Assembly: GCA_015680685.1 (NCBI GenBank)
Contig: MNCI01010839.1
Span: forward strand, 196,894-260,893
From: Gnetum montanum
Taxonomy: Eukaryota > Streptophyta > Gnetopsida > Gnetales > Gnetaceae
DNA: 64,000 nt
Direction of reading: 5' to 3'
Shown: positions 12,160 through 22,765 of the stretch, in pieces
Numbering within the stretch: the stretch's first letter is position 1
How the letters are laid out: each line of letters opens with the position of its first letter
Made by a program: the position numbers and the translations under genes
The notes under the pieces: generated by a model
What the model saw: the letters and a program-made list of their open reading frames with translations, nothing else
Databases searched by the model: none
What the model was told of the DNA's origin: nothing

Positions 12160-12360
12160 TTGGCATTAGTTAAAGCACGTTTAGCCTAGAATGGCCTTAA
12201 ACTACCGTTATGGCCTGAGATGGCCTTAAACTATCACTACGGCCTGCCAAGACCTAAAACTGGCAACCCCACTTTTGAGAATTACATTACGTTCAACCCA
12301 AAATGGCCTTAAACTAGCAATGGCCCAAAACAACCTTAAACTAAAACAAGGGGCCCAAAC
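12160..12360 (-). repeat. 27-bp minisatellite of B1, between protease and antisense gene
   Basis: Decayed repeats of a unit that on the minus strand reads GTTTAAGGCCATTTCGGGCC or similar. On the plus strand it appears as atggccttaaact and tggcctgagatggcctt. It is the same unit as in B2 (29322-29560) and B3 (58751-59105), and at the same place in the element. Confidence 0.75.
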
Positions 12361-12475
12361 ACATTAGCAAATACATTAAACAAAAAGAATAAAATAAATG
12401 TTTTACTTTTCATTCAAAATAAGTCCATAACAACAAGAATTTCATTTCGAAGAAAATAAAATTGCCAATGGGAAA

Positions 12476-15400
12476 TTAATCTTCGTCGATATCTTTATCC
12501 CTTGTCCCACTAGGTCCTACATCCTCATGCGAGTCCTACATAAAAAATAATGAGTAAAATTATGATCACACATAATAAAGTAAACTACGATATAATAAAG
12601 CTTGGCTAACCTGATATGGACCTGCATCCATCTCGGGAGGTATTCTGTCCATGCCAGTAGCTAGGCATCAAAGTGTCTCCTCCTTGCTCATGTTTGCCTA
12701 ATCTTCTTCCCCCAAGTCAATGTTCACAGCAATCTTCCCCTTCTCCACAACCATCCAAGTGGATGGCCCTAGAGAGAATGTGGTGGTAGTGGTCTCCCCA
12801 GAAGGTAGGGTCATTTCCCTCTTGGGAGATTCACTTACCACAACCTATTGTGTAAATTTTTTGTAGGCATGGGTAGCACTGATTACATCAAGAAATAGCT
12901 TATGAGTATGCAACACAATGAAATCATCTCAATATTTCTAACAGTAGGCATCATGTTCCACCTTGTACATGTGCTTATGATTTTTCTGTGCTTGGCCCCA
13001 TTCATATACCTTGGCACTATAATCTTTCTAGTCCTAGTTTTTCTAGGCTAGTAAATCCATCTGCAAGCGTTGCTCAATTATCTCACAGGTAGCCTCATTT
13101 TTACCCCGTACGGCCAACCAATATCTTGCATAATTAATCACGGCCATATGCCAACTACTATCGGAAGTGTCATGGGCCATCAAGAACTCATTCCTTGATC
13201 ATAGATCTTCCAGTTCAACCGCTTGGCTAGCTTTCTCCATTTCCAGCTTCTGGATCTGCTTCCAGAGGTCTTCATTAACACACCTGCACCCCCATAGAGA
13301 TCATGCCAAGTACAATGCATATTTACTCACCTCCTCATACACACTGCAAGGCACCTCAGTTACCTCTTGGGGGAGTTTAGGTACAACATCAACTTCGACC
13401 ACCTGTCGTGGGTCCCACTTCACCCAAGAAGCTATTATACCGAACATGAGGGAGCATTAGTCATGACATGATGGAAAAAATACATAAACACATAGTGCAA
13501 ATGTCATAGTGCAAGCATACCTATCTCAGGATCAATTTGCATCAAACAATCAATCATGTCATCAACTACTCCCTTCATAAAGGTAAATTTATCTAGGGTC
13601 TTGGTCCATGGTTGAAGGAAAAATGAAGAGGAAGAATTGGGAGCCTTAGCAGTAATGTCCACTACATAACAAAGCATGTTAGCATGGTAAAGAAGAGGAA
13701 AAAAACTAAAAAATGACATGAATGACAATGCAAAGCTCCTACCTAGCAAATCCTCAGGGGTGAGAGTTGGGGGGGATCATCCATCGACACATTGTTAAGC
13801 AAACTCTTAAACTCACTAGCGCCAAATTGTAGCCCTTACCCCTCAAGATGACTTAAGAATGTAGCAGCATCTTCAATTTTCATGTGCCCATAAGGTGCTA
13901 GGGCACAATTTGAAAAAGGTTCATCTACAATAGGGGCCTCTTCCTCTATGGTAGGGACCTCCTCCTTTGCAGTTGAGGCCTCTTCTTCTTCTATAGAAAG
14001 GACCCCTGCCTCAGGGGCCAAATCTTCTTCTTCTTCTTCTATTAAATGCATCCAAAGTGAGCATGCAATGCTAGTCTAACATAAAAAGGAGGAGGGTAGC
14101 TATAGCTAACAAGATAATTAAATGATACTCACCAGTAGATGTAGGTTGCACTTTAAAAACCTTAATTCGCAACTTTTTCCTTCTCTCTTCACTGATGCAT
14201 GCAGGCTCTTCCATGGGATGAGACTTCTTGCGTTGCAACTTCGATTTCACTGTTTTAGCAATGAGGCATGCCCCCCTTACCACATTTCCTGTGTTAGTGG
14301 ATGGCACTTTTCCAACACTATCTAGTTCATAAAAGGGTTGTGCCATCCTATCCCTCATTGTTATCGAAAAAAACTTGCCAATAGCTTCTGGGGTGTCCTG
14401 AGATCGAGTGGTGTGGAACACTTGGTAGATCCATGGTTTGGATATCTGGGTACAATCCTACAACACCTAGATGTCATTCTCTCGGACCACCAAGAACTCA
14501 AAAAACCATTGTAGGAAAGCAATAAAAAAGGTGAAATGTACATTAAAAGGTGCATGAAGCTTCTCATGAAGCTTAACGATTTCAGCCCGCAAACCCTCAG
14601 CAAGATATTTGGCCCAATTATAGCAAGTCCCTTCTTCCATGACATCCCTCATAATCCAAGCTTGCTCTACTCCAAGGATTTTCCCTTGGAAGAGTAACTT
14701 GGGGAAAGCACGAGCCTGGAAGACAAGGTAATCCTTAATGGCCACCTTTAGCTCAACCTTTTGCATGTAAATCCATTTTCAATCTTTTCTCACCCCTAGC
14801 CACTCTTCTATGTCCCCTCAATGATTTACATCTCTACCAGTCTTCTCCCCTACATGTAGGCCACCAGAAGGCACACCAAAGAGATCTGCAAAAAGGCTAT
14901 TGGTGATCTCAAACACCACCCACACATTATGCACCCATGTGCGAAATATGTCAACCCTTTTTGTAAAATAATCATCAAGGGTGAGCATATCTATGGCTGG
15001 AATGCTTGGATTCATTACTAAGAATAGGTCCATAAGCCTAGCCTCCTAGAAATTATGAATAAGGGTGGTTGGGGCCCCATTACATAACCAGAATTGTGTC
15101 TCATCCACTTCACCATATTTGAAGAAGAGGTTAGTTTCATCATGACCTGAGGTGACTACCATAACCTCTTCGGATTCGTTCACTACTGCAATAATCAAAT
15201 AAAACCATAAAAACAACAAAGACAATGCAATCAATCAATTGATCAATCAAGGACATATTAAGGGGCATGCATAACTTAATTCACTAGGATCGAATGGTGT
15301 GGGGAATGGTGGCAATTCCAACATAACTTCTTCCATGGTAGGTGCACGATAGGACATCTATTTTCCATCCAACATGTGCTATGCTACCTAGAACATGTGC

Positions 15401-15603
15401 TACACTACCTAGAAACCTTGCAAACTAGAACTTCCTACACTGAATGTGTGCTACACTGCCCAAAACCTCCTAAACCCTCAAAATGGTGCATTTCCCAATC
15501 CCAACAAGGGTGGCTAGGGTAGTGCCGCATGCCAACTGTAGCATAGCGATTTCCATGATGGTTGTGGCTAGAGTGGCAACAGCAATAGCATAGTAGCTAA
15601 AGT
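12476..15603 (-). pseudogene. Antisense gene of B1, 3' part (aORF)
   Basis: This is a multi-exon gene on the strand opposite gag, ending at the stop 12476-12478. Exons are collinear with the B2 and B3 copies: a segment FADLFGVPSGGL (about 14850), FQARAFPKLLFQGK (14710), an acidic Glu-rich linker (13836-14051), a coiled-coil-like region LEDLRSRNEFLMAHD (13200), and a short acidic tail. Introns with GT and AG ends lie at 12540-12611, about 13448-13517 and about 14040-14130. The 5' exons with the phosphatase-like domain are missing because B3 inserted in the next intron at 15603. The product is unknown. Confidence 0.65.
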
Positions 15604-16281
15604 TGTAGTGACCAAAAGCATTAGCAGCTAGAAAAAAAAGCTCGAGGGGTTGTCAGTTGTTGACAGTCTTGACCCTATTTCTGTAGGAGGGCCGTGCTAG
15701 ATGGGACAAAAATGAGGTACTCTGAATGGTCTGGTCAATCAGATAGGGACTAAGTTGGTGTCTATATAACCTTTTGCAACGTGTAATTTGAAAATGAAAT
15801 TGACAGCGCGAAGTAATGCAAGAATGTAAGAGAAAAAGGTAGGAAATAGTGTAAAATGCAAATGATAAGTAAGAGACAAAGTAAAATGCAATTAGGAAAG
15901 TGCACCGCTTCAAAGCTATGACCTCTCTCTGTCAAGATGAATACAATCAGTTGCACAATGCTAGGAAGTACAGAGATCCCGGGAGTAACCAAGACGTGTA
16001 GGGCAAGAGGGTTGTGTGCTCGAACGTGGACTCAGTCATCAACAATTCAAAGTTCTACCAAGGTAGTAGAGAAGAATAGAATGGAATGCCAACCAAAAGT
16101 AATAACTTTCTACAATGCTAGATAGAAAGCTTACAATGCTTGAGGTTGCAATGCTAACTTGTTTGCTTGTCAGCCAACAAAATCATTAGCTGACCAGATT
16201 GCCTAGAGAGTTAGAGAATGAGGAAGAGAGCCAGTGTGCCTGAGAGTGTGAGAGCCAAAGAGAGTTTAAGCGTCACTCATT

Positions 16282-16295
16282 GGGGTATTTATAGG
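16282..16295 (-). promoter_or_regulatory. Candidate TATA box in the B3 LTR
   Basis: On the minus strand the sequence reads CCTATAAATACCCC, a good plant TATA element. It lies about 690 bp before the LTR end, the expected place for the start of R. Confidence 0.55.
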
Positions 16296-16548
16296 ACCAA
16301 GGGTGCACAAAATATGTGGTTTGAATGCCATGTGCCTTAGGCCTATGCTGACCTGTCTATGCTGCACGTGCCTGCATGACCATTGGGCAAGCCTACCACA
16401 TCGTAATTACAAACCTACCATGTCGTAATTATGCTATCAGAGCAATGGTGCAATTACGTGAGCTGCATCAATGTCGCGTAACTTCTTGCCACATTTTGCT
16501 ATGCTTTGTAACATAGCATGTTTGGCATGGTGTAGCATCTTGTTACGC

Positions 16549-17065
16549 TGTGCTACACTATGTAACGTAGTGTAGCATAGCGTAGCCACCGGTTTGAAGT
16601 AAGAAACTTGCATTGTGTCTTGCTGCATGTGTTAGAAACCTTTGGAGTGTGCTGACTGTTTGTCGCATTTTTGCTATGCTATGCTACACTATGTAGCGTA
16701 TCATAGCATAGCACTGGCCTTAGTCACAAAAAATGTCACCAATCTACAAACGTTTCCTTTTGCACTATGAAAATTGTGAACTTGTTGATCCCGCCCTTCA
16801 AGTTTCCTTCTACCACTTTCACAAAATTGCTACGCCTCGCTATGCCTTGTAGCTTAGTGTAGCGTAGTAGTAAACATGACTTGATTTTGCCAAGTTCGTG
16901 GCTTTCTAATGAAAGTAGACATTGCCGAAGGACTTGAAGTCAGACGAGGGGACTAGTTGTCCAGCTATTGATACGTTGTGCTACGCTACGTAGCATAGCG
17001 TAACATAACACTACTTCCACAAATGTCTTTTGAAGTTTGCTACGCTACATGGCGTAGTGTAGCAT
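16549..17065. repeat. Cluster of TGCTACGCTATG palindromes in the B3 LTR
   Basis: Hairpin-capable copies occur at about 16549-16586, 16672-16713, 16978-17000 and 17040-17065. The 16672-16713 copy pairs tgctatgctatg with catagcatagca. The 16978-17000 copy is a near-perfect palindrome around CTACGTAG. The cluster is in the U3 part. Confidence 0.8.
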
Positions 17066-17208
17066 AGCAAGAATCCTTAACTTAGAAAACTTGTAGAACT
17101 GGACACTCTAAACATCAGAGCATCCATGTCCTGAAGAACTACTGTAACGCTGCATGAATTGCAAAGGCTTGGTGAAGCAAGAATGCCTTTGAATTTTGGG
17201 GTGTTTCA

Positions 17209-17222
17209 TTGGCCCCTTTTTA
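17209..17222 (-). other. Polypurine tract of B3
   Basis: On the minus strand AAAAAGGGGCCAA directly precedes the LTR start TGAAACAC. The B2 PPT (AAATAGGGGCCAT, 51953-51965) is the same type at the same place. The PPT primes plus-strand DNA synthesis. Confidence 0.75.
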
Positions 17223-18239
17223 TCGAAGTTTGGAGGACAGGCTCAAGAGACATTGACAAAGAAGAAAAAACACCTTAGAAGACATGATGCTAATGTTTCC
17301 GCTAGATGAGTGTCAAGGTGTCACTTGGCTATGCTTGAGAGTGTTGCATTGGTCTCTAGGCAAAGGGCAAAGATGAGGTTTAGCAAATTCCCTCGTCGAT
17401 GTGCTCATGAAGGACTTGTTTAGCAAAGATCGTTGGGCAATCACAGCAGACCCTGCCTTCACTTGAGGGCAAGCTGGAAAAGGGAACGAAGGCAGAGTGC
17501 CTTGGATGGTTTGCACACAAATCAACCAAGGACTTCCCCGAGCGTAAGCTATGGCTAGCGCTGGGGTTATCGTAAACAGAATGTAAACGGAATGTAAACA
17601 ATGACATGAAATGTAAATAAAACATGTAGGATTATGAATAAAGCATAAACAAAGTTATATTTGTAAAACATAAAAAAGAACTTAAACAATGGGAATGGGA
17701 GGCAATAATGAAATTGTATTATATTGTTTTCTTAAAAAAATGTGCACCGATCAAAGCGTAGTTGCACAAGTGTGAATGGCAAGTCAAACTCCTAGCCCCG
17801 AAAAAATGTGACACGATGATGTGACGATGTGAGAAGGACTTGGAAGCCAAAAATTGGATGTGTCGAGCGCCCAAGGATTGCAAGTTCTATCCTCCTTCGG
17901 AATCGCCAATTTCTCCAATCTTTGCCTCTTCCAATCTTCTTCTCTTTCTTGCTGCTTTTGCTTTGCTTCTCTTTGCCTCTTTGCCTCCTTCTTCTTGCTT
18001 CTAATTTGTGTGAATTGGTAGGGTATTTATAGGTTTTGGCTAGGGTTTTGACTAGGGTTTTCTTTGACCAGGTTCAATGCATCTATGCTGGAAAGTTGTA
18101 CATGATTTGGATGTGTGTTGGCAATTTTCCCTCCTTGACCAGGTTCATTGTACTTTACAACTTATGGGTCATTCCAGCCCATAAAAATACAAATAATTTA
18201 GAAATACAAGCCCTCAAGTTATAAAACATTAGAAAATTT
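17223..18239 (-). other. 3' non-coding part of B3 and sequence of unclear origin
   Basis: The first 100 bp or so match the corresponding end of B2 in type. Beyond that I see no coding region. A TATA-like TATTTATAGG lies near 18028, with minus-strand purine-rich text beside it, which could mark another LTR fragment. The boundary with the GC-rich block to the right is not clear. Confidence 0.35.
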
Positions 18240-19380
18240 GGAAAGATTATGTCCAGCGGCGGCTTCCTTGATTAAAAATTATTATTATTTTCTACGTTAG
18301 TCGGCTAGAAAATTGGAATTCTCTAATGTTTGGTAAAATATTTTTAATCATCGGGAGGACAGTAGCCGATGATGCCTGGTGGTTCCTGTAGCGATGTGGA
18401 GTCCGCGGGAGCATAGATGCGACATCAGTATAGTGATGTCAGGGAGGAAACAACGGCAGCAGAAGATAGCGGAGACAGCAACGCAGCAGAGGAGTGGTAG
18501 TGACGTGGCAGGTGAAAATAGCGACGTGGTGGGCACGATGAGAAACGAAGAGGTGGCAGGAACACAGAGGGCGTCATGTCACCTAAAGCAGTAGTGCGGC
18601 GATCAGTGGACGGTGATGCAGCAGCAGCTGCGTAGAAACGGTGGCGGCAGGTTCGGTGGCGGTAGAACAACAACATGACGGCGGCAGCGGGAGCAGCTAG
18701 AACAATGCGGAGGGAGCAAAAAAAAGAAGCAATGCGACCGATAGAAAAAAAATAGCAATGTGGCAGGCTGGAAAAATAGCAACGCGGTAGGCACAGGAGT
18801 GGTGACGTGGTAAGTAGCGGAGAGGCGGGAGTAGAGAAAAAGACAGAGATGCGGCAGGCATAGAAGGCAACGGCACGACAACCAGAAAATAGCAGCAGTG
18901 GCGGCAAAATCAACAGTGCAATGACGGTAGAACACAGGACCAGGAAGTGACACAGCAGCGCAAGAGGGAGCAACACATATGCAACGTGGTAATCAGCGAA
19001 TGGTGCAACGCAGCAGGAGGAAACAGCGACGGCAAGGACAACGCAGTAGTGGCAGGCACGACGGCAGGCTCGACGGCGGTCAGTGGAGAGGCGGCCAGAG
19101 CACAGAGATGTCAACGCAGTGAGTGGTAGTGACGTAGGGAAGGTGCAAGTGGAGGCACAAAAAACAGCGGCATGGTGGGCGGCGGCTGTTGCACAGGAAT
19201 CTAGCCTGGAGGCGGATTCATCGGCGGAGGCGGCATCATTATTTTTGGCGACGGAAGCAACGGCAGATTGTAAATTTGGCCAGATTCTAGGGCAGGTTCA
19301 TGGCTGCCTTGGCCGATGGGAAATGGGAAGCTACTGGAGTCGGAGCTCTGTTCATTAATGGGGCTACAGTCGGCGTCCCC
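18240..19380. other. GC-rich, internally repetitive block of unknown origin
   Basis: Base composition changes sharply. The plus strand is full of ggcagc, gcgacg, cgtggt and caacgcgg words in irregular repeats (for example gcgacgtggtgggcac near 18521 and gcaacgcggtaggcac near 18780). Open frames on both strands (for example minus 18425-19114) are probably by-products of this composition. I do not recognise a protein. It is not similar to other parts of the window. Confidence 0.4.
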
Positions 19381-20058
19381 TGCCCCTACAAATACCGCAT
19401 GAAATCGATGACTCCATTGGCATCACGTTAGCTCCAGGGATAATTCTGTGGCTCTAGGAATTCTACGCTTGAAACTGCTACTATTGCTTTTGCAACCATC
19501 CATTAAAGCTTGCACTCATGCATAAATAGAGTTTCTTCTTTCTTTGTTTCTTTTTGGTTTGATTTTGCAGTTGTTCATGCTGAGAATGAACAAAATTGCC
19601 CTGGGCAAGCTAGATGTAAACTTAATGCCTTGGCCAAATTCTTTTTTTTTTTTGGAATGCTTTGAAAGGGCTTGAGCTATTTTCATTCAAAGTGTTATTC
19701 TGAAATTAAATGGTGTTTCAAGTTGAAATATTTTATTCAAAATTGGAGGAATCCATGGTTGTAAATTTACAAGTAAATTACAGCTTTAGTGTTGAGGATT
19801 GATGGGTGTTCCTAGAAGATTGATTCACTAGTAAAGAATTTGATGTTGAAGCCTTTTGGGTACAAGATGAAAGTGCCAGATTATTCCTTTATTAAAGATC
19901 AGAGGATAGTAAAATCAGCAAGGAAGGAAGTATGTTATTTACATGGAAGGCACTAAGTTGTAGATCCCGGTTGTTAAATTCGGTCGTATCCTTAAGATAA
20001 CATTTGAAACTCCTTGCAAATCAGAAATTAAACAAAAATCAGCAATGCCTCGGTTGTT
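19381..20058. other. Stretch without a recognised gene
   Basis: Mostly AT-rich with short T and A runs. A motif like a plant 3' splice site (a T-rich run then gattttgcag) lies at about 19550-19570. The sequence after it is not open for long. Nothing else is supported. Confidence 0.4.
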
Positions 20059-20892
20059 TTGAAAGATTATGCAGCAATATCAGTGAAGGGAAAGGAAGAC
20101 CATGATGTTCCTAGGAAATACACGACCACCGCAAAATCACGGCCAAGCCAACAAACACCTCTGCAGCCGTTGCTCTACACCGCCACCATTGACATTGCTC
20201 GAAATGCTGATTCAAAACAAGCGCAAAACGTTGGAGGTGATCCCAAGGAGCACCGAAACCCTACACAAACTGCCGCGCGACATTCATCCTGACACAGACA
20301 GACATCTATGCCATAAACACAGGATATGTTAAAAGAAAAAAAAATCGAAACCCTCTCCACACAATATACGGAGAAACAAGTCACATTTTGATGGGGCCTC
20401 GATTTTATTTTTGTTGCAGGTCGTAGCAGTTTCAGTTGTGCAAGAAACAACCGTTCTGAAGGTTCCTGCGGTTTCGGTTGATATAGATTTACAATACATT
20501 CGCCCCTGGTTCTACGAGATGATTCAAGAAAAAATTTTAAAAACGCAGGAAGCCCTAAGCCAATTTGGGGCAAAACAGAAATTCCAAATGCAGCGGGAGA
20601 GCCTTCTTCTGTGGTGGCGGTTACACTTTTGCAGGGCCTTATTGTGCAGTGGTAGTTCAAACATACGGTTTTGGTTGATACAACACTTTGGATCTTGGGT
20701 AGAACATGTGTCGGTTCTTACAAGATTTGTGCAGAGAAAGGAGAAAATGAACCAGTCGATTACGCCTGTTGTTTTGGACCTGTTGCCGATTATCCATGCG
20801 ATTTACCAGGGAAGACAAAGAAGAATTATTCTAACCCATTCATTAACTTTGCCACTTTCACCAAGATATATGTAAAATTATTTCATTACTAA
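20059..20892. other. Gene-like block, not recognised
   Basis: Open frames occur on both strands: minus 20175-20660 (161 codons), plus 20411-20875 and plus 20671-20892. A plausible 3' splice site (tttgttgcag) ends at about 20420. The plus-strand stretch around 20671-20892 has an amino-acid mix that looks protein-like (GRTCVGSYKICAEKGENEPV). I recognise no domain. It could be a captured or stranded host exon, or chance. Confidence 0.3.
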
Positions 20893-21180
20893 CACTCGTA
20901 TATAACTTTACAAAAGCATTGTGATTAAAATATCTAACAAATTAATCTACATATATACATATAGATAGATATAATAACCATTAATGAAGTACATATAGTG
21001 TGAAGCCCTATTTTAGAAAACTTACCTTTAATTATCCCAAGTCATAAAATATTATTTTAAAACATTATTATATATAAGTTGCTACCCATAAAAACATTTG
21101 CAATATTGATGTTAAAGTATTTAAAATATTTATATCACATTACATTTAATATAAGTATTAATGTTAGCATAAATTTCTCC
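20893..21180. other. Very AT-rich stretch, left boundary of LTR L2 unclear
   Basis: No coding region. TGTTAGC at 21162 could be the LTR start, as the LTR ends in GCCAACA, but no PPT precedes it and the flanks (attaa, gctca) do not match as a TSD. Confidence 0.4.
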
Positions 21181-22671
21181 TAATTCTATGTATAACTTCC
21201 TAACTACCTAACTACATAACTTCCTCCTAACTTGTTGGGCAAGTAATTTCCTAACTTGTTGGGCAAGTAATCTTCTAATTGGTTGGCCAAGTTACTTCGG
21301 AGAGAAGTTAGGTGAGATATTTTTTAATATGTAACTTCCCTACCTACCTTTGAACCCTATAAAAAGGAAGGGGGGGAATTCAAAAAAAAAAATCTCAATT
21401 TGAATCTTAATATTTTTTGAAGAAGAGTAGGAATTTTGGGAGGTCTCATACATTACACTTTTTAGAAGACATTGGGATCACACTTGGGCTCTCACTTGGA
21501 GACACACTTGGGGTCTTGAGAAGAGCTTTGTAAAGAAGAAATTGTGAACGATTGCTTGTGAGATGGCTTGCTACAGTAAAGATTTCAAACTCTTTGTCAT
21601 GGTCCTGTGAGTTATGTATTTTTTGTTTTGTTTTATTTAAATTGTTTAGCTAGTGGTTTAGATAGTATCATCCTTGGCAAGTAATTTTGGGATTTTTAGA
21701 TTGCTCTTATTGTTCTTGTTGCCCGATAGAAATTTCTATTAAAATTTTGCCATAGAAGCGCTTGTGTTTAAAAGCCTTAAGAGCATTTTAGTAGTAAATT
21801 TCATTATTGTGCAACGTGTGGGAACTGCTATTGGGATTGTTGTAAGAGAGCCTCTGTTTGTAGTCACGCCGTTGAACAATTCAGTAGTCGAGAGGGTTCA
21901 GAAAATCTTTGGTATTTTGATGGGACCAGAATAGCTTCTTTTTATCTTTAAAGTGAATTCCCGTGGTATTTCAATCAGAAATTGTCAAGTCTTTTAAAGG
22001 TTCTGTTTGAATGCAATCGTTGACATCTATTATCTAGTCAAAATGGAGTCTCGTACGTGGTAGTTTACGCAGCAATTTTTGGTAGCATAATAGGATTGTC
22101 TTGAAGATATTGCTTGTTTGAGCCTTGGAAGTTTGAACAATTCGTAGATATTGAATTTGGGATAGCTTTATTGCGAAGTGTTTACTCATGTCATTTTACC
22201 TTGTTTAAATATTTGAGGTCTACACAAATCTTCTTTCTTTTCTTTTCTGCTTATTTCCATCGAATCTTGCTCTATTTCTAGTTTTCTTGTGTAACTATCT
22301 CTTTCTCTGGGGAAAATTAGGGGTAGACTGTGGAGTTGTGCTCAAATCTTTTTACAAAATTTTATTTTTTACAAGTAGGTATTATAAGGACCACGTAGAC
22401 TAGGCAGTTGAACAAAATAGGAAATTTTCAACAACTCACAGTACTTGGCAAAGTTGGCTGAATCTCTTTAAAGTAAGTCATTTGTAGTTTACACACAATG
22501 CAATTGTTACATTTCTCACAACTACACGCCGCAACTGCACACACACATACTCACATTAACTACTGAGTTTATTTGAAGGTATCTAGGCCTTGGTGTTGCA
22601 AGAGACCAGCAGGCACCTAAATCCTATTCGAGGACACTCGTTGATGGTCGCGTTCCAAACGGTTGCCAACA
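21181..22671 (+). repeat. LTR L2, related to the C-family LTR
   Basis: From about 21220 it aligns with the reverse complement of the R-U5 part of the C LTRs: a doubled ttgttggccaagtaa motif, a TATA box, a long region and the terminal GCCAACA at 22671. Its U3 differs from that of C. It is followed directly by B3 sequence and has no primer-binding site after it, so it is a 3' LTR or a truncated solo LTR inserted in B3. Confidence 0.7.
21357..21366 (+). promoter_or_regulatory. TATA box of LTR L2
   Basis: CTATAAAAAG lies about 1.3 kb before the LTR end and is conserved at the same place in both C LTRs (30958-30970 and 39734-39746, minus strand). This supports it as the core promoter of the LTR group. 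Confidence 0.6.
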
Positions 22672-22765
22672 GCTCAATGCTGCTAGTTTAATGTCATTGC
22701 AGATGCTACTCGATACTGTCATTGCTAGTTTAATGTCATAGCGGATGCTACTTGTTGCTATCTTC
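22672..22765 (-). repeat. Minisatellite remnant after the B3 integrase
   Basis: Two to three units reading tgctagtttaatgtcattgc on the plus strand. These are decayed copies of the 27-bp unit at the integrase-LTR spacer, as in B2 at 50400-50780. L2 cuts the array at 22671. Confidence 0.6.

Larger units (their letters stand above)
5773..15603 (+). mobile_element. Tat-like Ty3/gypsy element B1, 5' part
   Basis: B1 has a 5' LTR from TGAAACACC at 5773, a primer-binding site, a 90-bp repeat leader, gag, protease, a 27-bp minisatellite and the 3' part of the antisense gene. It stops at 15603, where the 3' LTR of B3 begins in the opposite orientation. The rest of B1 (phosphatase-like exons, RT, RNase H, integrase, 3' LTR) would lie beyond the right end of the window if B3 is a simple insertion. 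B1 itself appears to sit in remnant D. Confidence 0.7.
15604..17208 (-). repeat. 3' LTR of B3
   Basis: Read on the minus strand it starts TGAAACAC at 17208, next to a PPT, and ends ACTACA at 15604. The segment 15640-16140 matches 63500-64000 closely, which pairs it with the 5' LTR. It carries a TATA-like motif at 16282-16295 and several strong palindromes. It lies in an intron of the B1 antisense gene. Confidence 0.8.

Noticed and set aside
15653-15992. Minus-strand frames in the B3 LTR with hydrophobic text
   Set aside because: A near copy exists in the other LTR (63633-63863), but the frames lie in R-U5 of an LTR and have no domain. They are conserved because the LTRs are copies.
18425-19114. 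229-codon minus-strand frame, rich in Cys, Ser and Leu
   Set aside because: The frame stays open because of the GC-rich repeated words. The text is of low complexity and no domain is visible, so it is reported only as a composition block.
21162-21168. TGTTAGC as the start of LTR L2
   Set aside because: It would fit as partner of the terminal GCCAACA, but no polypurine tract precedes it and the flanking 5-mers do not match, so the left border is left open.
1-22671. L1 and L2 as the two LTRs of element A
   Set aside because: No primer-binding site follows L1, and the pol after it is chromovirus-like, while this LTR type belongs to element C. They are more simply separate insertions.
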